A stretch of DNA of 55,148 nt. Origin: an uncultured Clostridia bacterium. GTDB taxonomy: Bacteria > Bacillota > Clostridia > Christensenellales > Aristaeellaceae. A model generated the notes under the pieces. That model made no database searches. It was not told where the DNA came from and was given only the letters and a program-made list of their open reading frames with translations. The DNA is taken from the NCBI GenBank assembly GCA_934647305.1, contig CAKUFI010000011.1, forward strand, positions 1 through 55,148. The letters are read 5' to 3'. Of this stretch, positions 8,005 to 16,398 are shown piece after piece (the stretch's first letter is position 1; the number at the start of each line of letters is the position of its first letter). The position numbers were made by a program, and so were the translations under genes.

Positions 8005-8922
8005 TTACTTCAGGAAACCATTGATGATCTGCTCCTCGGCCTCCTGCTCGGTCAGGCCGAGCGTCATCAGCTTGATGAGCTGCTCGCCGGCGATCTTGCC
8101 GATGGCGGCCTCGTGGATCAGACTGGCGTCGACGTGGTTGGCGGTAAGCTCCGGCACAGCGCGCACGCTGGCCTTGTCCATGATGATGGCGTCGCACTCG
8201 GTATGGCCGGCGCACAGGTTATTGCCGTTGATCTGCGAAAGGAAAATCTGGTGCGAGTGATCGCGGGCGACCGAGCGGGAGACCACGTTGGCGCTGGAGT
8301 TCTCGCCGTCGAGGTCGACCTGGAAGCTGGTCTGGGCGGCCTGTTTGCCGTGGGTCATGATCTTCTCGTGGATGACCAGCGTCGCGCCCTTGCCGAGCTT
8401 TGCGCGGGTGGAGCGCAGGGTGGAGTCCACGCCCTTGATCTGGGCGGTCTCCATCTCCATGTACGCGCCCTCGTCGAGCTCTACGATGGTGGAGGGGTTC
8501 ATGATGTTTTCGCCGTTGCCGTCGCCCTCGCCGTAGTGCTTTTCGATATAGCGCACGCGGGCGTTTTTGCCGACGTGGAAGGTATGTATGCCGCTGTGCT
8601 CGGAGGTGGCCGCGCCGTCGTTGTGTATGCCGCAGCCGGCCACGATGGTCACGTCGCAGCCCTCGGCCACGAAGAAGTCGTTGTACACGGTGTCCTTCAG
8701 GCCGCTCTCCGACAGGATGACCGGGATGTGTACGCTCTCGTTTTTGGTGCCCGGCAGGATGCGGATGTCGATGCCCGGCAGGTCGTCCTTGGGGGTGATT
8801 TCGATGTGGGCGGTCGAGCGGCGACCGGCGGCCTGGCCGTTCGAGCGGATGTTGTACGCGCCCTCGGGGATGTCGTGCAGGCCCGAAACCTGGGCCAGAA
8901 GGCTTTTCTGAATGGCGTCCAT
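8005..8922 (-). CDS. sufB: SufB/SufD-family Fe-S cluster scaffold (minimal SUF, SmsB-like)
   Basis: A 305-residue SufBD-core protein, shorter than E. coli SufB (about 495) or SufD (about 423). The C-terminal region keeps a Cys (Cys243, in TECDAI) and the His270-Glu271 pair (in LIHEAA) that align by eye with the SufB cluster-assembly Cys405 and Glu434, so it is SufB-like rather than SufD-like. With SufC encoded 16 bases upstream, and no sufD, sufS or sufU beside it, this matches the two-component SUF-like minimal system described in anaerobes and archaea. It probably forms a B2C2 complex that assembles clusters for ferredoxins such as those of NifJ and Rnf encoded here. Confidence 0.88.
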   Translation of the reverse strand: MDAIQKSLLAQVSGLHDIPEGAYNIRSNGQAAGRRSTAHIEITPKDDLPGIDIRILPGTKNESVHIPVILSESGLKDTVYNDFFVAEGCDVTIVAGCGIHNDGAATSEHSGIHTFHVGKNARVRYIEKHYGEGDGNGENIMNPSTIVELDEGAYMEMETAQIKGVDSTLRSTRAKLGKGATLVIHEKIMTHGKQAAQTSFQVDLDGENSSANVVSRSVARDHSHQIFLSQINGNNLCAGHTECDAIIMDKASVRAVPELTANHVDASLIHEAAIGKIAGEQLIKLMTLGLTEQEAEEQIINGFLK

Positions 8923-8938
8923 CGGATGCGCTCCTTTC

Positions 8939-9661
8939 TTACAGCTTGTCGGTCAGCACGCGGCAGGCGGTCGAGCTGCCCAGCAGGCGGGGCAGAACCT
9001 CCTCGCGGGTGCCGGACTGCTCCACCTCGCCGCCGGCGATGACGATGATGCGGTCGGCGATGTTCAGGATACGCTCCTGATGGGAGATGATCAGTATGGA
9101 GCCGTTGATCTTTTCGTGCATCTTCTCGAAGACGTGGATCAGGTTGCCGAACGACCACAGGTCGATGCCGGCCTCGGGCTCGTCGAAGATGGAGAACTTC
9201 GTGCCCCGGGCGATAATCATGGCGATTTCAATGCGCTTGAGCTCGCCGCCGGACAGGCTGGCGTTGACCTCGCGGGCGATATAGTCCTTGGCGCACAGGC
9301 CCACCTCGCTCAGGTAGGAGCACACCTCGGCTACGGTCAGCTCGCGTCCGGCCGCCAGCGTGATCAGGTCGCGCACGGTCAGGCCCTTGAAGCGAACCGG
9401 CTGCTGAAAGGCGAAGCTGATGCCCCTGCGGGCGCGCTCGGTGATGGAGAGCGGGGTGATGTCCTCGCCGTCGAGCAGAATCTGGCCCTCGGTGGGGCGC
9501 AGGATGCCGGCAATCACCTTGGCCAGCGTGGATTTTCCGCCGCCGTTGGGGCCGGTGACCGCGACGAAGCGCTCGTCGATGGTCAGGTTGATATGCTTCA
9601 GGATCTCCTTGTGGGACTGTGCGTCGTCCGCGGCGAAGGAAATATTGCGAAGCTCGAGCAT
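8939..9661 (-). CDS. sufC: SufC-type Fe-S assembly ATPase
   Basis: A 240-residue cytosolic ABC ATPase. It shows Walker A GPNGGGKST, the signature LSGGELKR, Walker B FSIFDEPEAGIDLWS and the switch His in ISHQE. The Asp-Glu-Pro-Glu-Ala-Gly-Ile-Asp pattern and the lack of a membrane partner are typical of SufC, which drives conformational change in SufB. ATG 9661 follows CAGGAGGTTCACC; the longer frame (to 9787) has no such site. It lies immediately upstream of sufB in the same operon. Confidence 0.9.
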   Translation of the reverse strand: MLELRNISFAADDAQSHKEILKHINLTIDERFVAVTGPNGGGKSTLAKVIAGILRPTEGQILLDGEDITPLSITERARRGISFAFQQPVRFKGLTVRDLITLAAGRELTVAEVCSYLSEVGLCAKDYIAREVNASLSGGELKRIEIAMIIARGTKFSIFDEPEAGIDLWSFGNLIHVFEKMHEKINGSILIISHQERILNIADRIIVIAGGEVEQSGTREEVLPRLLGSSTACRVLTDKL

Positions 9662-9709
9662 AGGTGAACCTCCTGAATATCCCAAAAGTATTTTGCGGTG
9701 CTTTCCTTC

Positions 9710-9738
9710 ATTATAACACACGGGCGGCGCTTTTACCG
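9710..9738 (-). promoter_or_regulatory. Possible promoter for sufCB
   Basis: On the minus strand a clear TATAAT lies at 9710-9715, about 50 bases before sufC, but the -35 hexamer 17 bases upstream is poor. I saw no IscR-like palindrome. Confidence 0.4.
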
Positions 9739-9863
9739 TTATTTTCCGGAAAAACCGCCGGGCGCATTGCGGCGTCCGTCGTTTCATTTGGCGGCGCGGA
9801 GCCCGTGTTTTTTAAACATAGAGATGATCTTGGTTATTTCCAGAAATAATTGGCTATTTACGG

Positions 9864-9892
9864 TTGCGAAACGGTTAAATCAATGATACACT
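9864..9892 (+). promoter_or_regulatory. Promoter for the carbohydrate ABC importer operon
   Basis: TTGCGA (9864-9869), 17-base spacer, TACACT (9887-9892), 21 bases before the first permease start. The flanking A/T-rich partial dyads at 9830-9880 could hold an operator, but none is clear. Confidence 0.55.
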
Positions 9893-9913
9893 GAGAGAAA
9901 AGGGGGCGGCTCA

Positions 9914-10858
9914 ATGCAAAACGTAAGAAACAGACAAGCGCCTGCGCAGCGGCTGCGGCAGCACTTGAAGAAATACTGGCGGCTGCACGTGATGGCGCTG
10001 CCGGTGCTCATTTGCCTGGCGCTGTTCAGCTACGCGCCGATGCTGGGCCTGGTGATGGCCTTTCAGAAGGTCAATATCGGCAAGGGCATATTGCGCAGTC
10101 CGTTCATCGGGCTGAAGAACTTCGAATTCCTGTTCAAGACGCAGGACGCCTGGGTGATTACGCGCAACACGGTGTGCTACAACCTGGTGTTCATCACGCT
10201 GGACACATCGCTGGCGCTGATCCTGTCGCTGATTCTGAACGAGCTGCTCTCTCAGCGGCTGGCCAAGGGCATACAGACTATCCTGATCATGCCGCATTTC
10301 CTGTCGATGGCGGTCATCGCGATGATCGTGTCGGCGTTCATGGGCAAGCAGTATGGCCTGGTGAACGCGGTGCGGCAGATGATGGGGCTCAAGGCGGTGG
10401 ACTGGTACATCACGCGCAGCGTGTGGCCGCCGCTGCTGGTGTTCATCAACGCATGGAAGACGGTGGGCTATTCGGCGGTCGTGTACCTGGCGACGATCTC
10501 GGGCATTTCGCACGAGTATTACGAGGCGGCGGTGCTGGACGGCGCAAGCAAGCTGCAGCAGGCGCTCTACATCACCCTGCCCTACATGCGCCCGATGATC
10601 TCGATCATGCTGATCATGGCGGTGGGCAACATCTTCCGGGGCGATTTCGGCCTGTTCTACACCGTGCCGCAGAACAACGGCATGCTCTATCCGGTCACGA
10701 ACGTCATCGATACCTATATCTACCGCGCCCTGACCACGCTCAACAACCCGGGCATGGCGACGGCGGCGGGCCTGTATCAGTCTGCGGTCGGCTTCGTGCT
10801 GGTGCTGATCGCCAACAAAATCGTGACCTGCATCGACGCGGACAGCGCCATGTTCTGA
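9914..10858 (+). CDS. Carbohydrate ABC transporter permease, LplB/UgpA-like
   Basis: A 314-residue inner-membrane permease. It has the characteristic Firmicutes LplB opening (hydrophobic segment, SYAPMLGLVMAFQ) and the EAA loop YEAAVLDGASKLQQ that contacts the ATPase. The end (ANKIVTCIDADSAMF) also fits the family. It pairs with the next permease and the binding protein at 11911. No ATPase gene is linked, as is usual for this subfamily, which often shares an MsmK-type ATPase encoded elsewhere. ATG 9914 follows AGGGGGCGG. Confidence 0.9.
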   Translation: MQNVRNRQAPAQRLRQHLKKYWRLHVMALPVLICLALFSYAPMLGLVMAFQKVNIGKGILRSPFIGLKNFEFLFKTQDAWVITRNTVCYNLVFITLDTSLALILSLILNELLSQRLAKGIQTILIMPHFLSMAVIAMIVSAFMGKQYGLVNAVRQMMGLKAVDWYITRSVWPPLLVFINAWKTVGYSAVVYLATISGISHEYYEAAVLDGASKLQQALYITLPYMRPMISIMLIMAVGNIFRGDFGLFYTVPQNNGMLYPVTNVIDTYIYRALTTLNNPGMATAAGLYQSAVGFVLVLIANKIVTCIDADSAMF

Positions 10859-10874
10859 GGGGAGGCGCACACAG

Positions 10875-11792
10875 ATGACGACTGCACAGAAAAACCGCTG
10901 CAACAGCATTTCACGGGGCTGGAACGCCGCCTTCGTGGCGATACTGGCCCTGGCCTGCCTGACGGTGCTGCTTCCGGTGGCGCTGGTGGTGATCGTGTCA
11001 CTTTCCTCGGCGGAGAGCATCGCGAACATCGGCTACAGCTTCTTTCCGCAGAGCTGGAGCCTGACCGCCTACCGGGCGCTGCTGGCCACCGGCACGCAGA
11101 TCGGCAATTCCTATAAGGTCACGATCGCGCATACCTGCCTGGGCACCTTTCTGAGCCTGATGGTCATGAGCCTGTACGCTTATGTGCTTGCCCAGCCGGG
11201 CTTCCCCTGCCACGGGTTCTACACGATGATCCTGTTCTTCACCATGCTGTTTTCGGGCGGCCTGGTGCCCCATTACATCGTGAACGTGCGCTATCTGCAC
11301 CTGTACGATTCCTTCTGGATCTTCATTTTCCCCAGTCTGGTGAGCGCATTCAACGTGATCATCCTGCGCACGTTCATTCAGACCACCATCCCCTATTCGC
11401 TGTTCGAGGCGGCGCGCATCGACGGCGCGAACGACTTTCTGATCTACGGGCGCATTGTGCTGCCGCTGTTCAAGGCGGGTCTGGCGACGGTGGCGCTGTT
11501 CAACGTGGTGTCCCGCTGGAACGACTGGTTCACCGGCATGCTCTACATCGAGAATCCGAAGCTGGTGCCGCTCCAGACCATGCTGACCAACATCCAGAAC
11601 ACCATCGACTTCATCAAGAACAACGCCGAAATGGCGAACAGCGTCGAGGGACAGGAGCTGCTGCGCAGTATGCCCTCCACCAGCACCCGCATGGCGATCA
11701 TGGTGGTCTCCACCGCGCCCATGCTGGCGGCCTACCCCTTCTTCCAGCGCTATTTCATCTCCGGCATGACCATCGGCAGCGTGAAGGGGTAA
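10875..11792 (+). CDS. Carbohydrate ABC transporter permease, YtcP/UgpE-like
   Basis: A 305-residue second permease half with several hydrophobic segments and the EAA-loop motif FEAARIDGANDF. It ends in the typical MTIGSVKG tail of YtcP-like permeases. It starts 16 bases after the first permease behind GGGGAGGCG and should form the heterodimeric channel. The 118-base gap before the binding-protein gene holds an imperfect hairpin that may set the higher expression of the binding protein. Confidence 0.9.
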   Translation: MTTAQKNRCNSISRGWNAAFVAILALACLTVLLPVALVVIVSLSSAESIANIGYSFFPQSWSLTAYRALLATGTQIGNSYKVTIAHTCLGTFLSLMVMSLYAYVLAQPGFPCHGFYTMILFFTMLFSGGLVPHYIVNVRYLHLYDSFWIFIFPSLVSAFNVIILRTFIQTTIPYSLFEAARIDGANDFLIYGRIVLPLFKAGLATVALFNVVSRWNDWFTGMLYIENPKLVPLQTMLTNIQNTIDFIKNNAEMANSVEGQELLRSMPSTSTRMAIMVVSTAPMLAAYPFFQRYFISGMTIGSVKG

Positions 11793-11910
11793 ATGCCCCG
11801 CGGACAGGAAACCCGGCCGATCGTTCTCTTTTCTCCAGGTTCCTTTTTGCGGGCGCGGTGCACAGCGCTCCGCATCAGGCAATACAAAAATCATATGGAG
11901 GTAGAAACTC

Positions 11911-13428
11911 ATGAAACGAATGCTTTGCACGATCCTGGCGCTCGCGCTGTGCCTGGCCCTGGCCGCGCCCGCGATGGCCGAGAAGATCAACAACGACGAG
12001 TATGTGGAGCTGGAGTGGTACTGCCGCCTCGACCCGGTGAAGCCGGGCGTGGACGACGTGATGGAGGTCTTTAACCAGTACTTGATGGATCAGGGTCTGA
12101 ACTGCAAGGTGAACGCCCACTTTTTCCCCGCCGCGGACTACACCCAGAAGATGTCCACGATGGTTTCCGCCGGTCAGGAGCTGGACTTCCTGCATCTGGG
12201 CGGCGTGTTCCCGTTCGTGCAGAACGCGCAGGACGGCGTGCTGGCCCCCATCGAGGAGCTGCTGCCCGTCTACGCGGCGGATACATTCGCGATGCTGCCT
12301 CAGGGCCTGTGGGACGCCGTGACCGTCAACGGCCACATCTACGGCATCCCCTCCTATAAGGACAACAGCCGCATCTACAACTTCGTGTACAACAAGACCA
12401 TGGCAGACGACCTGGGCATCGATCCGCAGGAGTGGACCTGGGGCAGCTACAACGACCTGATCCCCCACCTGTACGAGGCCCGCGCTCTGCGCGACGCGAA
12501 GTACCCGGACGACGCGTCCATTCCCTTCCTGGGCGCGATGCAGATCTACATGGAGGCCTACTATCCCTACGACGTAATCAACGGCCTGGCCGTCGCCAAC
12601 ATCCCGGATATCGAGGCGTTCGCGGGCAAGGGCGCGGGCGAAATGGTCTTTAACCTGTACGAGACCGACGAGTATCGCGCCTGGGCGAAGACCCACCGCC
12701 AGCTGGTCGAGGACGGCATGATCACCGACGACCCCGAGAACTTCGACCCCGACAACGTGCTGCGCGACTCCGGCAAGCTGTTCCATATGTGGAACGTCGG
12801 CCTGGTCACGATCGACCCGCATCAGTACGGCGACGCGTTCGAGGTGGGCATGACCAACTCCGCCAACATCGCCATGTACAATACCACCATTCAGGCCGCC
12901 GTGCAGGGCGTGTCCAGCACCTCCAAGTATCCCGAGCGCGTGCTGCAGGTGCTCAACCTGATCAACACCGACCACTTCGCCGCCACCACGCTGCGCTTCG
13001 GCATCAAGGGCGTGCACTATGCCCACAATGCCGACGGCTTCGTGACCTTCGAGAACGCCAAGAAGGGCCCCGACGATTACTACTACTGGTACGGCTGGCA
13101 GTTCGGCTGCACCTTTACCATCGACCTGCCCGAGACTCAGCCCGCCGACCTGTGGGATCTGATCCGCCATAGCAACGAGATCGCCAACCAGAAGAGCAAC
13201 CTGGGCTTCTGCTTCGACACCGCCAATGTAACCAACGAAATCGCCGCCTGCACCAGCGTCATCAGCGAGTATGACACGGCGATCAGCCGCGGCGTGGTCG
13301 AGGACGTGGACGCGCTGGTCGATGAGTTCATCGCCAAGCTGCAGGCCTCCGGCTCTCAGCGCATCGTCGATGAGGCGCAGGCTCAGCTGACCGCCTGGCG
13401 CGCCTCCGTCGGCCGCACCACCCTGTAA
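11911..13428 (+). CDS. Extracellular solute-binding protein, DUF3502-containing type
   Basis: A 505-residue carbohydrate-binding component of the importer. The signal peptide (residues 1 to about 23, ending AAPAMA) looks like an SPase I site, since no lipobox Cys follows the hydrophobic core. How the protein stays at the cell surface is therefore open. The ELEWYCRLDP start of the mature protein, the GIPSYKDNS segment and the C-terminal region fit the DUF3502 group found with LplB/YtcP permeases, usually for complex glycans or oligosaccharides. GGAGG precedes ATG 11911. A terminator follows at 13467. Confidence 0.87.
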   Translation: MKRMLCTILALALCLALAAPAMAEKINNDEYVELEWYCRLDPVKPGVDDVMEVFNQYLMDQGLNCKVNAHFFPAADYTQKMSTMVSAGQELDFLHLGGVFPFVQNAQDGVLAPIEELLPVYAADTFAMLPQGLWDAVTVNGHIYGIPSYKDNSRIYNFVYNKTMADDLGIDPQEWTWGSYNDLIPHLYEARALRDAKYPDDASIPFLGAMQIYMEAYYPYDVINGLAVANIPDIEAFAGKGAGEMVFNLYETDEYRAWAKTHRQLVEDGMITDDPENFDPDNVLRDSGKLFHMWNVGLVTIDPHQYGDAFEVGMTNSANIAMYNTTIQAAVQGVSSTSKYPERVLQVLNLINTDHFAATTLRFGIKGVHYAHNADGFVTFENAKKGPDDYYYWYGWQFGCTFTIDLPETQPADLWDLIRHSNEIANQKSNLGFCFDTANVTNEIAACTSVISEYDTAISRGVVEDVDALVDEFIAKLQASGSQRIVDEAQAQLTAWRASVGRTTL

Positions 13429-13466
13429 AGAAAGGCTTATCGCGCGGAAAGCTACCGGCAAGCGCA

Positions 13467-13506
13467 GGCCCCCGTTTCCCTGTATATGGGGCGGGGGTCG
13501 CTTTTT
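13467..13506 (+). terminator. Intrinsic terminator after the binding-protein gene
   Basis: CCCCCG and CCC pair with GGG and CGGGGG around a short loop, followed by TCGCTTTTT. It separates most importer transcripts from the downstream propeller gene and probably allows partial read-through. Confidence 0.7.
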
Positions 13507-13535
13507 GGACGCAGCATACGGAAGGAGAAACGAAT

Positions 13536-15611
13536 ATGGACAAGCAAACGCTGCTTCGGCAGGCGAGCTGGGCGCAGAGCCTGCCCGAATCGCTCATGCG
13601 CATCGCGCCCCAGGCTCAAATGTGCTGCCTGACGCAGGAGCCGCGTCACGTCTCCATCTGGGACTACGCGATCAGCCCGGCGGGTGGGCACTACTTCAGC
13701 GTCTGCGCCGAGGGCACGACCTCGGACTACGCGCGCCTGTACGAATACCTGCCCGAAACGAACGAGGTGCGCAGGCTGTTTCGCCTGGAGGACGTAATCA
13801 TCACCCGGGACGAGGCTATCCGCCCCAGCAAGATCCACTCCTCAATCGCCTTTCTTCCCGACGGGCGGCTCATCATGGCCACGCATACCACCGCCGCCGC
13901 ACCCGGCCACCCGCGCTGGATGCCCTTCGCCTATTACCCCGACCTGTGGCAGGGGTATCCGGGCAGCAACCTGCTCCTTTATGACCCCAAAACTGGCGAA
14001 GTGACCGACCTGGGCGTACCGGTGCCCCACGAAAGCGTCTACGGCGGCACGTATGAGGAAAGCACGAACAGCTACTACTTTTCAGGCTATCATCGCGGTC
14101 ATGTCTACCGCTACGACCTGGCAACCCACCGCGTGACCGACTTCGGCCAGGCGACGGAGTACGGCACCTGGCGGTACGTCCACGCGCCCGACGGAAATCT
14201 GTACACCACGACCGCGACCGGGCGGCTGGTGCGCCTGAACATCGAGAAGCAGGCGCTCGAGGACGTTCCATTTGACTTCCCAATCAAGCCGGAGCTGCTC
14301 GCCACCGGCAGCAACAACAAAATGATGCACTGCGCACCGGATGAGGGCGGGTTCTACTTCACCGCGCTCTCCTGCGACCAGCTGATGCGCTATGACTGCG
14401 CAAGCGGCCAGGTGCGCCTGTGCGGGTGCTTCGTGCCGCCTGAGCTGCGGGCGGTTTCGCCCCGCGTGCGCTGCATGGGCATGGCGGCCGACGAAGAAGG
14501 CGTGCTGTGGCTGCTGGAGGAGGCGCTGGGCCTGGGACTGTACATCGTCAGCCTGGACGCGGCGCACGGAAGAGCGCCCCGCCTGCATGCGCTGGCAGGC
14601 AGCGAAGAACGGGTCATGCGCGCCTCGTTCGGGTGCTTCATTCGGAATGGCGTGCTCTATGCCTCGGACACCAACCGCGGCAGCGAACAGCCCGCCGTGT
14701 ATCAGGTTCCGCTTTGCGCGCTGCGCGGGGGCGAATCAGGCCCGATCAACCGGGATCCGCTGTTTTATCTGTCCCTGACTGACGGCGAAGCGCGCTTTGA
14801 ACGGATCGCCGGGCAGAGGCTCTTTGAGGCCGCGGACGGCATTCTCGAGGGCTGGCTGCGGGGGTACTATGCCCGGCGCAGTCCGGCCTACCTGGCCACG
14901 ATGCCCATCTACTATCGCGAGCACCCCGAGGCGCCCTTCAACGGCGATCTCGCGGTCAACGTCACCGTGCTGCCCAACCGGTCGCGCTGGGTGTGCAAGC
15001 TGTGGAAGCGATACGGCGCGCTGGACGTCGAGGCGGTGGGCTTTACCGCGGACGGCACGGTCTGGGCGCAGGCGGGCAACCGACGCGTCCTGATGCGAAA
15101 CGGCGAGGTGACTGGCGAAGAACCGGCGCGCGAGCTGCCCGAAAACGACGCGCTGAAGGAGGCGCAGGGCGTGTATCTGCCGCATCAGGCCGAGCGCAGG
15201 CATCTGTGCGGCGCGACCGCTGCCTGCCGTATGAGCGAAGGGCGCGTTCTGGCGGGCACGCAGGACGGCATGCTGGCCATTCTGACCCCCGGGCGGGTGT
15301 TCTCCGCGGGCAGCGTGGGGCTGGGGCAGACGGTGCGCCAGCTGTGCGCGTTCCCCGGCGGGCGGCGCGTGCTGGGCGTGGCCGGCGGGAAGCACGACCT
15401 GGGCACGGTGTTTACCTATGACGACGAGGTCGGCCTGATTCTGCACGGCCGCATCTTCTTCCAGGACTACCGCTCGCCCGGCGTGCTGGGTGCGAGCAGT
15501 CAGCCCAGATACGTGGCCGTTTCGCCCGACGGAAGATACGCCGCCATCGCCGTGGCCGACCGCCTGACGTGCGTTTACTGCTTCGAGCTGGCGGAGCAGC
15601 AGATCGACTAG
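13536..15611 (+). CDS. Large cytoplasmic beta-propeller-like protein, function unknown
   Basis: A 691-residue protein with no signal peptide or membrane segment. It is full of short repeated beta-strand motifs of the type 'Asp-Gly-x-Leu-(Tyr/Ile)' and 'Leu-x-x-Tyr-Asp' (FLPDGRLIMA, LLLYDPKTG, VYRYDLATH, APDGNLYTT, ADEEGVLWLL, VSPDGRYAAI). These fit one or two WD40/YVTN/NHL-type propellers. His- and Tyr-rich loops (HPRWMPFAYYPD, GYHRGHVYRYD) in the first half could form an active site. It follows the sugar importer and has a GGAAGGAG site. By context it may be an intracellular lyase or hydrolase for the imported sugar (propeller lyases are known), but no catalytic family is recognised. Confidence 0.75.
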   Translation: MDKQTLLRQASWAQSLPESLMRIAPQAQMCCLTQEPRHVSIWDYAISPAGGHYFSVCAEGTTSDYARLYEYLPETNEVRRLFRLEDVIITRDEAIRPSKIHSSIAFLPDGRLIMATHTTAAAPGHPRWMPFAYYPDLWQGYPGSNLLLYDPKTGEVTDLGVPVPHESVYGGTYEESTNSYYFSGYHRGHVYRYDLATHRVTDFGQATEYGTWRYVHAPDGNLYTTTATGRLVRLNIEKQALEDVPFDFPIKPELLATGSNNKMMHCAPDEGGFYFTALSCDQLMRYDCASGQVRLCGCFVPPELRAVSPRVRCMGMAADEEGVLWLLEEALGLGLYIVSLDAAHGRAPRLHALAGSEERVMRASFGCFIRNGVLYASDTNRGSEQPAVYQVPLCALRGGESGPINRDPLFYLSLTDGEARFERIAGQRLFEAADGILEGWLRGYYARRSPAYLATMPIYYREHPEAPFNGDLAVNVTVLPNRSRWVCKLWKRYGALDVEAVGFTADGTVWAQAGNRRVLMRNGEVTGEEPARELPENDALKEAQGVYLPHQAERRHLCGATAACRMSEGRVLAGTQDGMLAILTPGRVFSAGSVGLGQTVRQLCAFPGGRRVLGVAGGKHDLGTVFTYDDEVGLILHGRIFFQDYRSPGVLGASSQPRYVAVSPDGRYAAIAVADRLTCVYCFELAEQQID

Positions 15612-15620
15612 AGCGATAAG

Positions 15621-15655
15621 AGCGCGGAATTCAAAGAATTCTGCGCTCAGCTTCT
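15621..15655 (+). terminator. Intrinsic terminator after the propeller gene
   Basis: AGCGCGGAATTC pairs with GAATTCTGCGCT (one G-U) around AAA, followed by CAGCTTCTC. The T run is weak. Confidence 0.55.
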
Positions 15656-15720
15656 CAAAAAGGCTTTCACAAACCGGGGGACGAGGAAGCATGCTCCTCA
15701 TTCAGGAGAGCCGCGCCCAC

Positions 15721-15768
15721 CGTGCCTCCCATGAAAGGGGAGGTGCCTGCGAAGCAGGCGGTGGGGTT
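15721..15768. repeat. Short double-hairpin intergenic repeat
   Basis: GCCTCCC/GGGGAGG and GCCTGC/GCAGGC hairpins stand back to back. The wording (GAAGCAGGCGGNGGGGTTCT) resembles short intergenic repeats common in gut Clostridia genomes; that comparison is from memory. Confidence 0.5.
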
Positions 15769-15778
15769 CTCAGGCGAA

Positions 15779-16130
15779 GAAACCAGCCGCTCCAATTTAT
15801 GGCGGCTGGTTTCGTGTTCTGTCCGGCGGCAGCAAGTGCGTGCAGGCTCAGCCTGCCGGCAGCAGGTGGTTCCGGGCACTGCCCGGTCGGCAGCGCCGAC
15901 TCATAATCCGCAGAGAATTCTGCGGATTCGAAGAAACCAGCCGCTCCAATTTATGGCGGCTGGTTTCGTGTTCTGTCCGGCGGCAGCAGGTGCGTGCAGG
16001 CTCAGCCTGCCGGCAGCAAGTGCGTGCAGGCTCAGCCTGCCGGCAGCAAGTGCGTGCAGGCTCAGCCTGCCGGCAGCAAGTGCGTGCAGGCTCAGCCTGC
16101 CGGCAGCAGGTGGTTCCGGGCACTGCCCGG
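15779..16130 (-). repeat. Composite hairpin repeat cluster 2
   Basis: There are two copies of the main stem (GAAACCAGCCGC with GCGGCTGGTTTC) at 15779-15813 and 15933-15967, with minus-strand loop CATAAATTGGA. A second stem lies at 15905-15928 (AATCCGCAGA with TCTGCGGATT). Runs of 7-1-7 palindromes (GCAGGCT, C, AGCCTGC and CCGGGCA, C, TGCCCGG) fill the rest. The cluster touches the stop codon (TAA at 16131-16133) of the small gene and is oriented with it. Confidence 0.9.
15991..16110 (-). repeat. Four tandem 30-bp units within cluster 2
   Basis: Four head-to-tail 30-base units start at 15991, 16021, 16051 and 16081, identical apart from one base at the end of the last. Each is one GCAGGCT/AGCCTGC palindrome plus a linker (CGGCAGCAAGTGCGT). 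A fifth, diverged palindrome unit follows to 16130. There are no spacers, so this is not a CRISPR array. Confidence 0.92.
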
Positions 16131-16397
16131 TTATTGCATGGCGCTTTGCAGCATGCGCTCGACCAGCGCCGCGTCCTCGACGCGCTGATCCAGGAACCAG
16201 CCGTCCAGCTCGTCGTCGTAGCGCATGGTCAGCGCGGCCAGCAGCTCCGCGCCGTTCTTCGTGAACTGCAGGTCGATGGAGAGCGGCGTTTCCGCGTCGT
16301 ACAGATCGACGGTGTATTCGCGCTCGCCCAGGTCCTCCGCGTCGGGACAGGCGGCGAGCCAGTCCTCGAGCGCGCGTGCGTCCAGATGCAGCAGCAT
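16131..16397 (-). CDS. Small acidic protein of unknown function
   Basis: An 88-residue, strongly acidic soluble protein (LHLDARALEDWLAACPD, YTVDLYDAETPLSID) with no recognised domain. ATG 16397 lies one base after the TGA of the SIS-domain gene and 7 bases behind AGGTG; a GTG at 16406 overlapping that gene is the alternative start. Tight coupling suggests it works with the SIS protein. Its stop codon is immediately followed by repeat cluster 2. Confidence 0.6.
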   Translation of the reverse strand: MLLHLDARALEDWLAACPDAEDLGEREYTVDLYDAETPLSIDLQFTKNGAELLAALTMRYDDELDGWFLDQRVEDAALVERMLQSAMQ

Positions 16398-16398
16398 G

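Noticed and set aside
15991..16110. CRISPR array
   Set aside because: The 30-bp units are contiguous with no unique spacers, and no cas gene is present; they are palindrome-linker repeats of the composite family.
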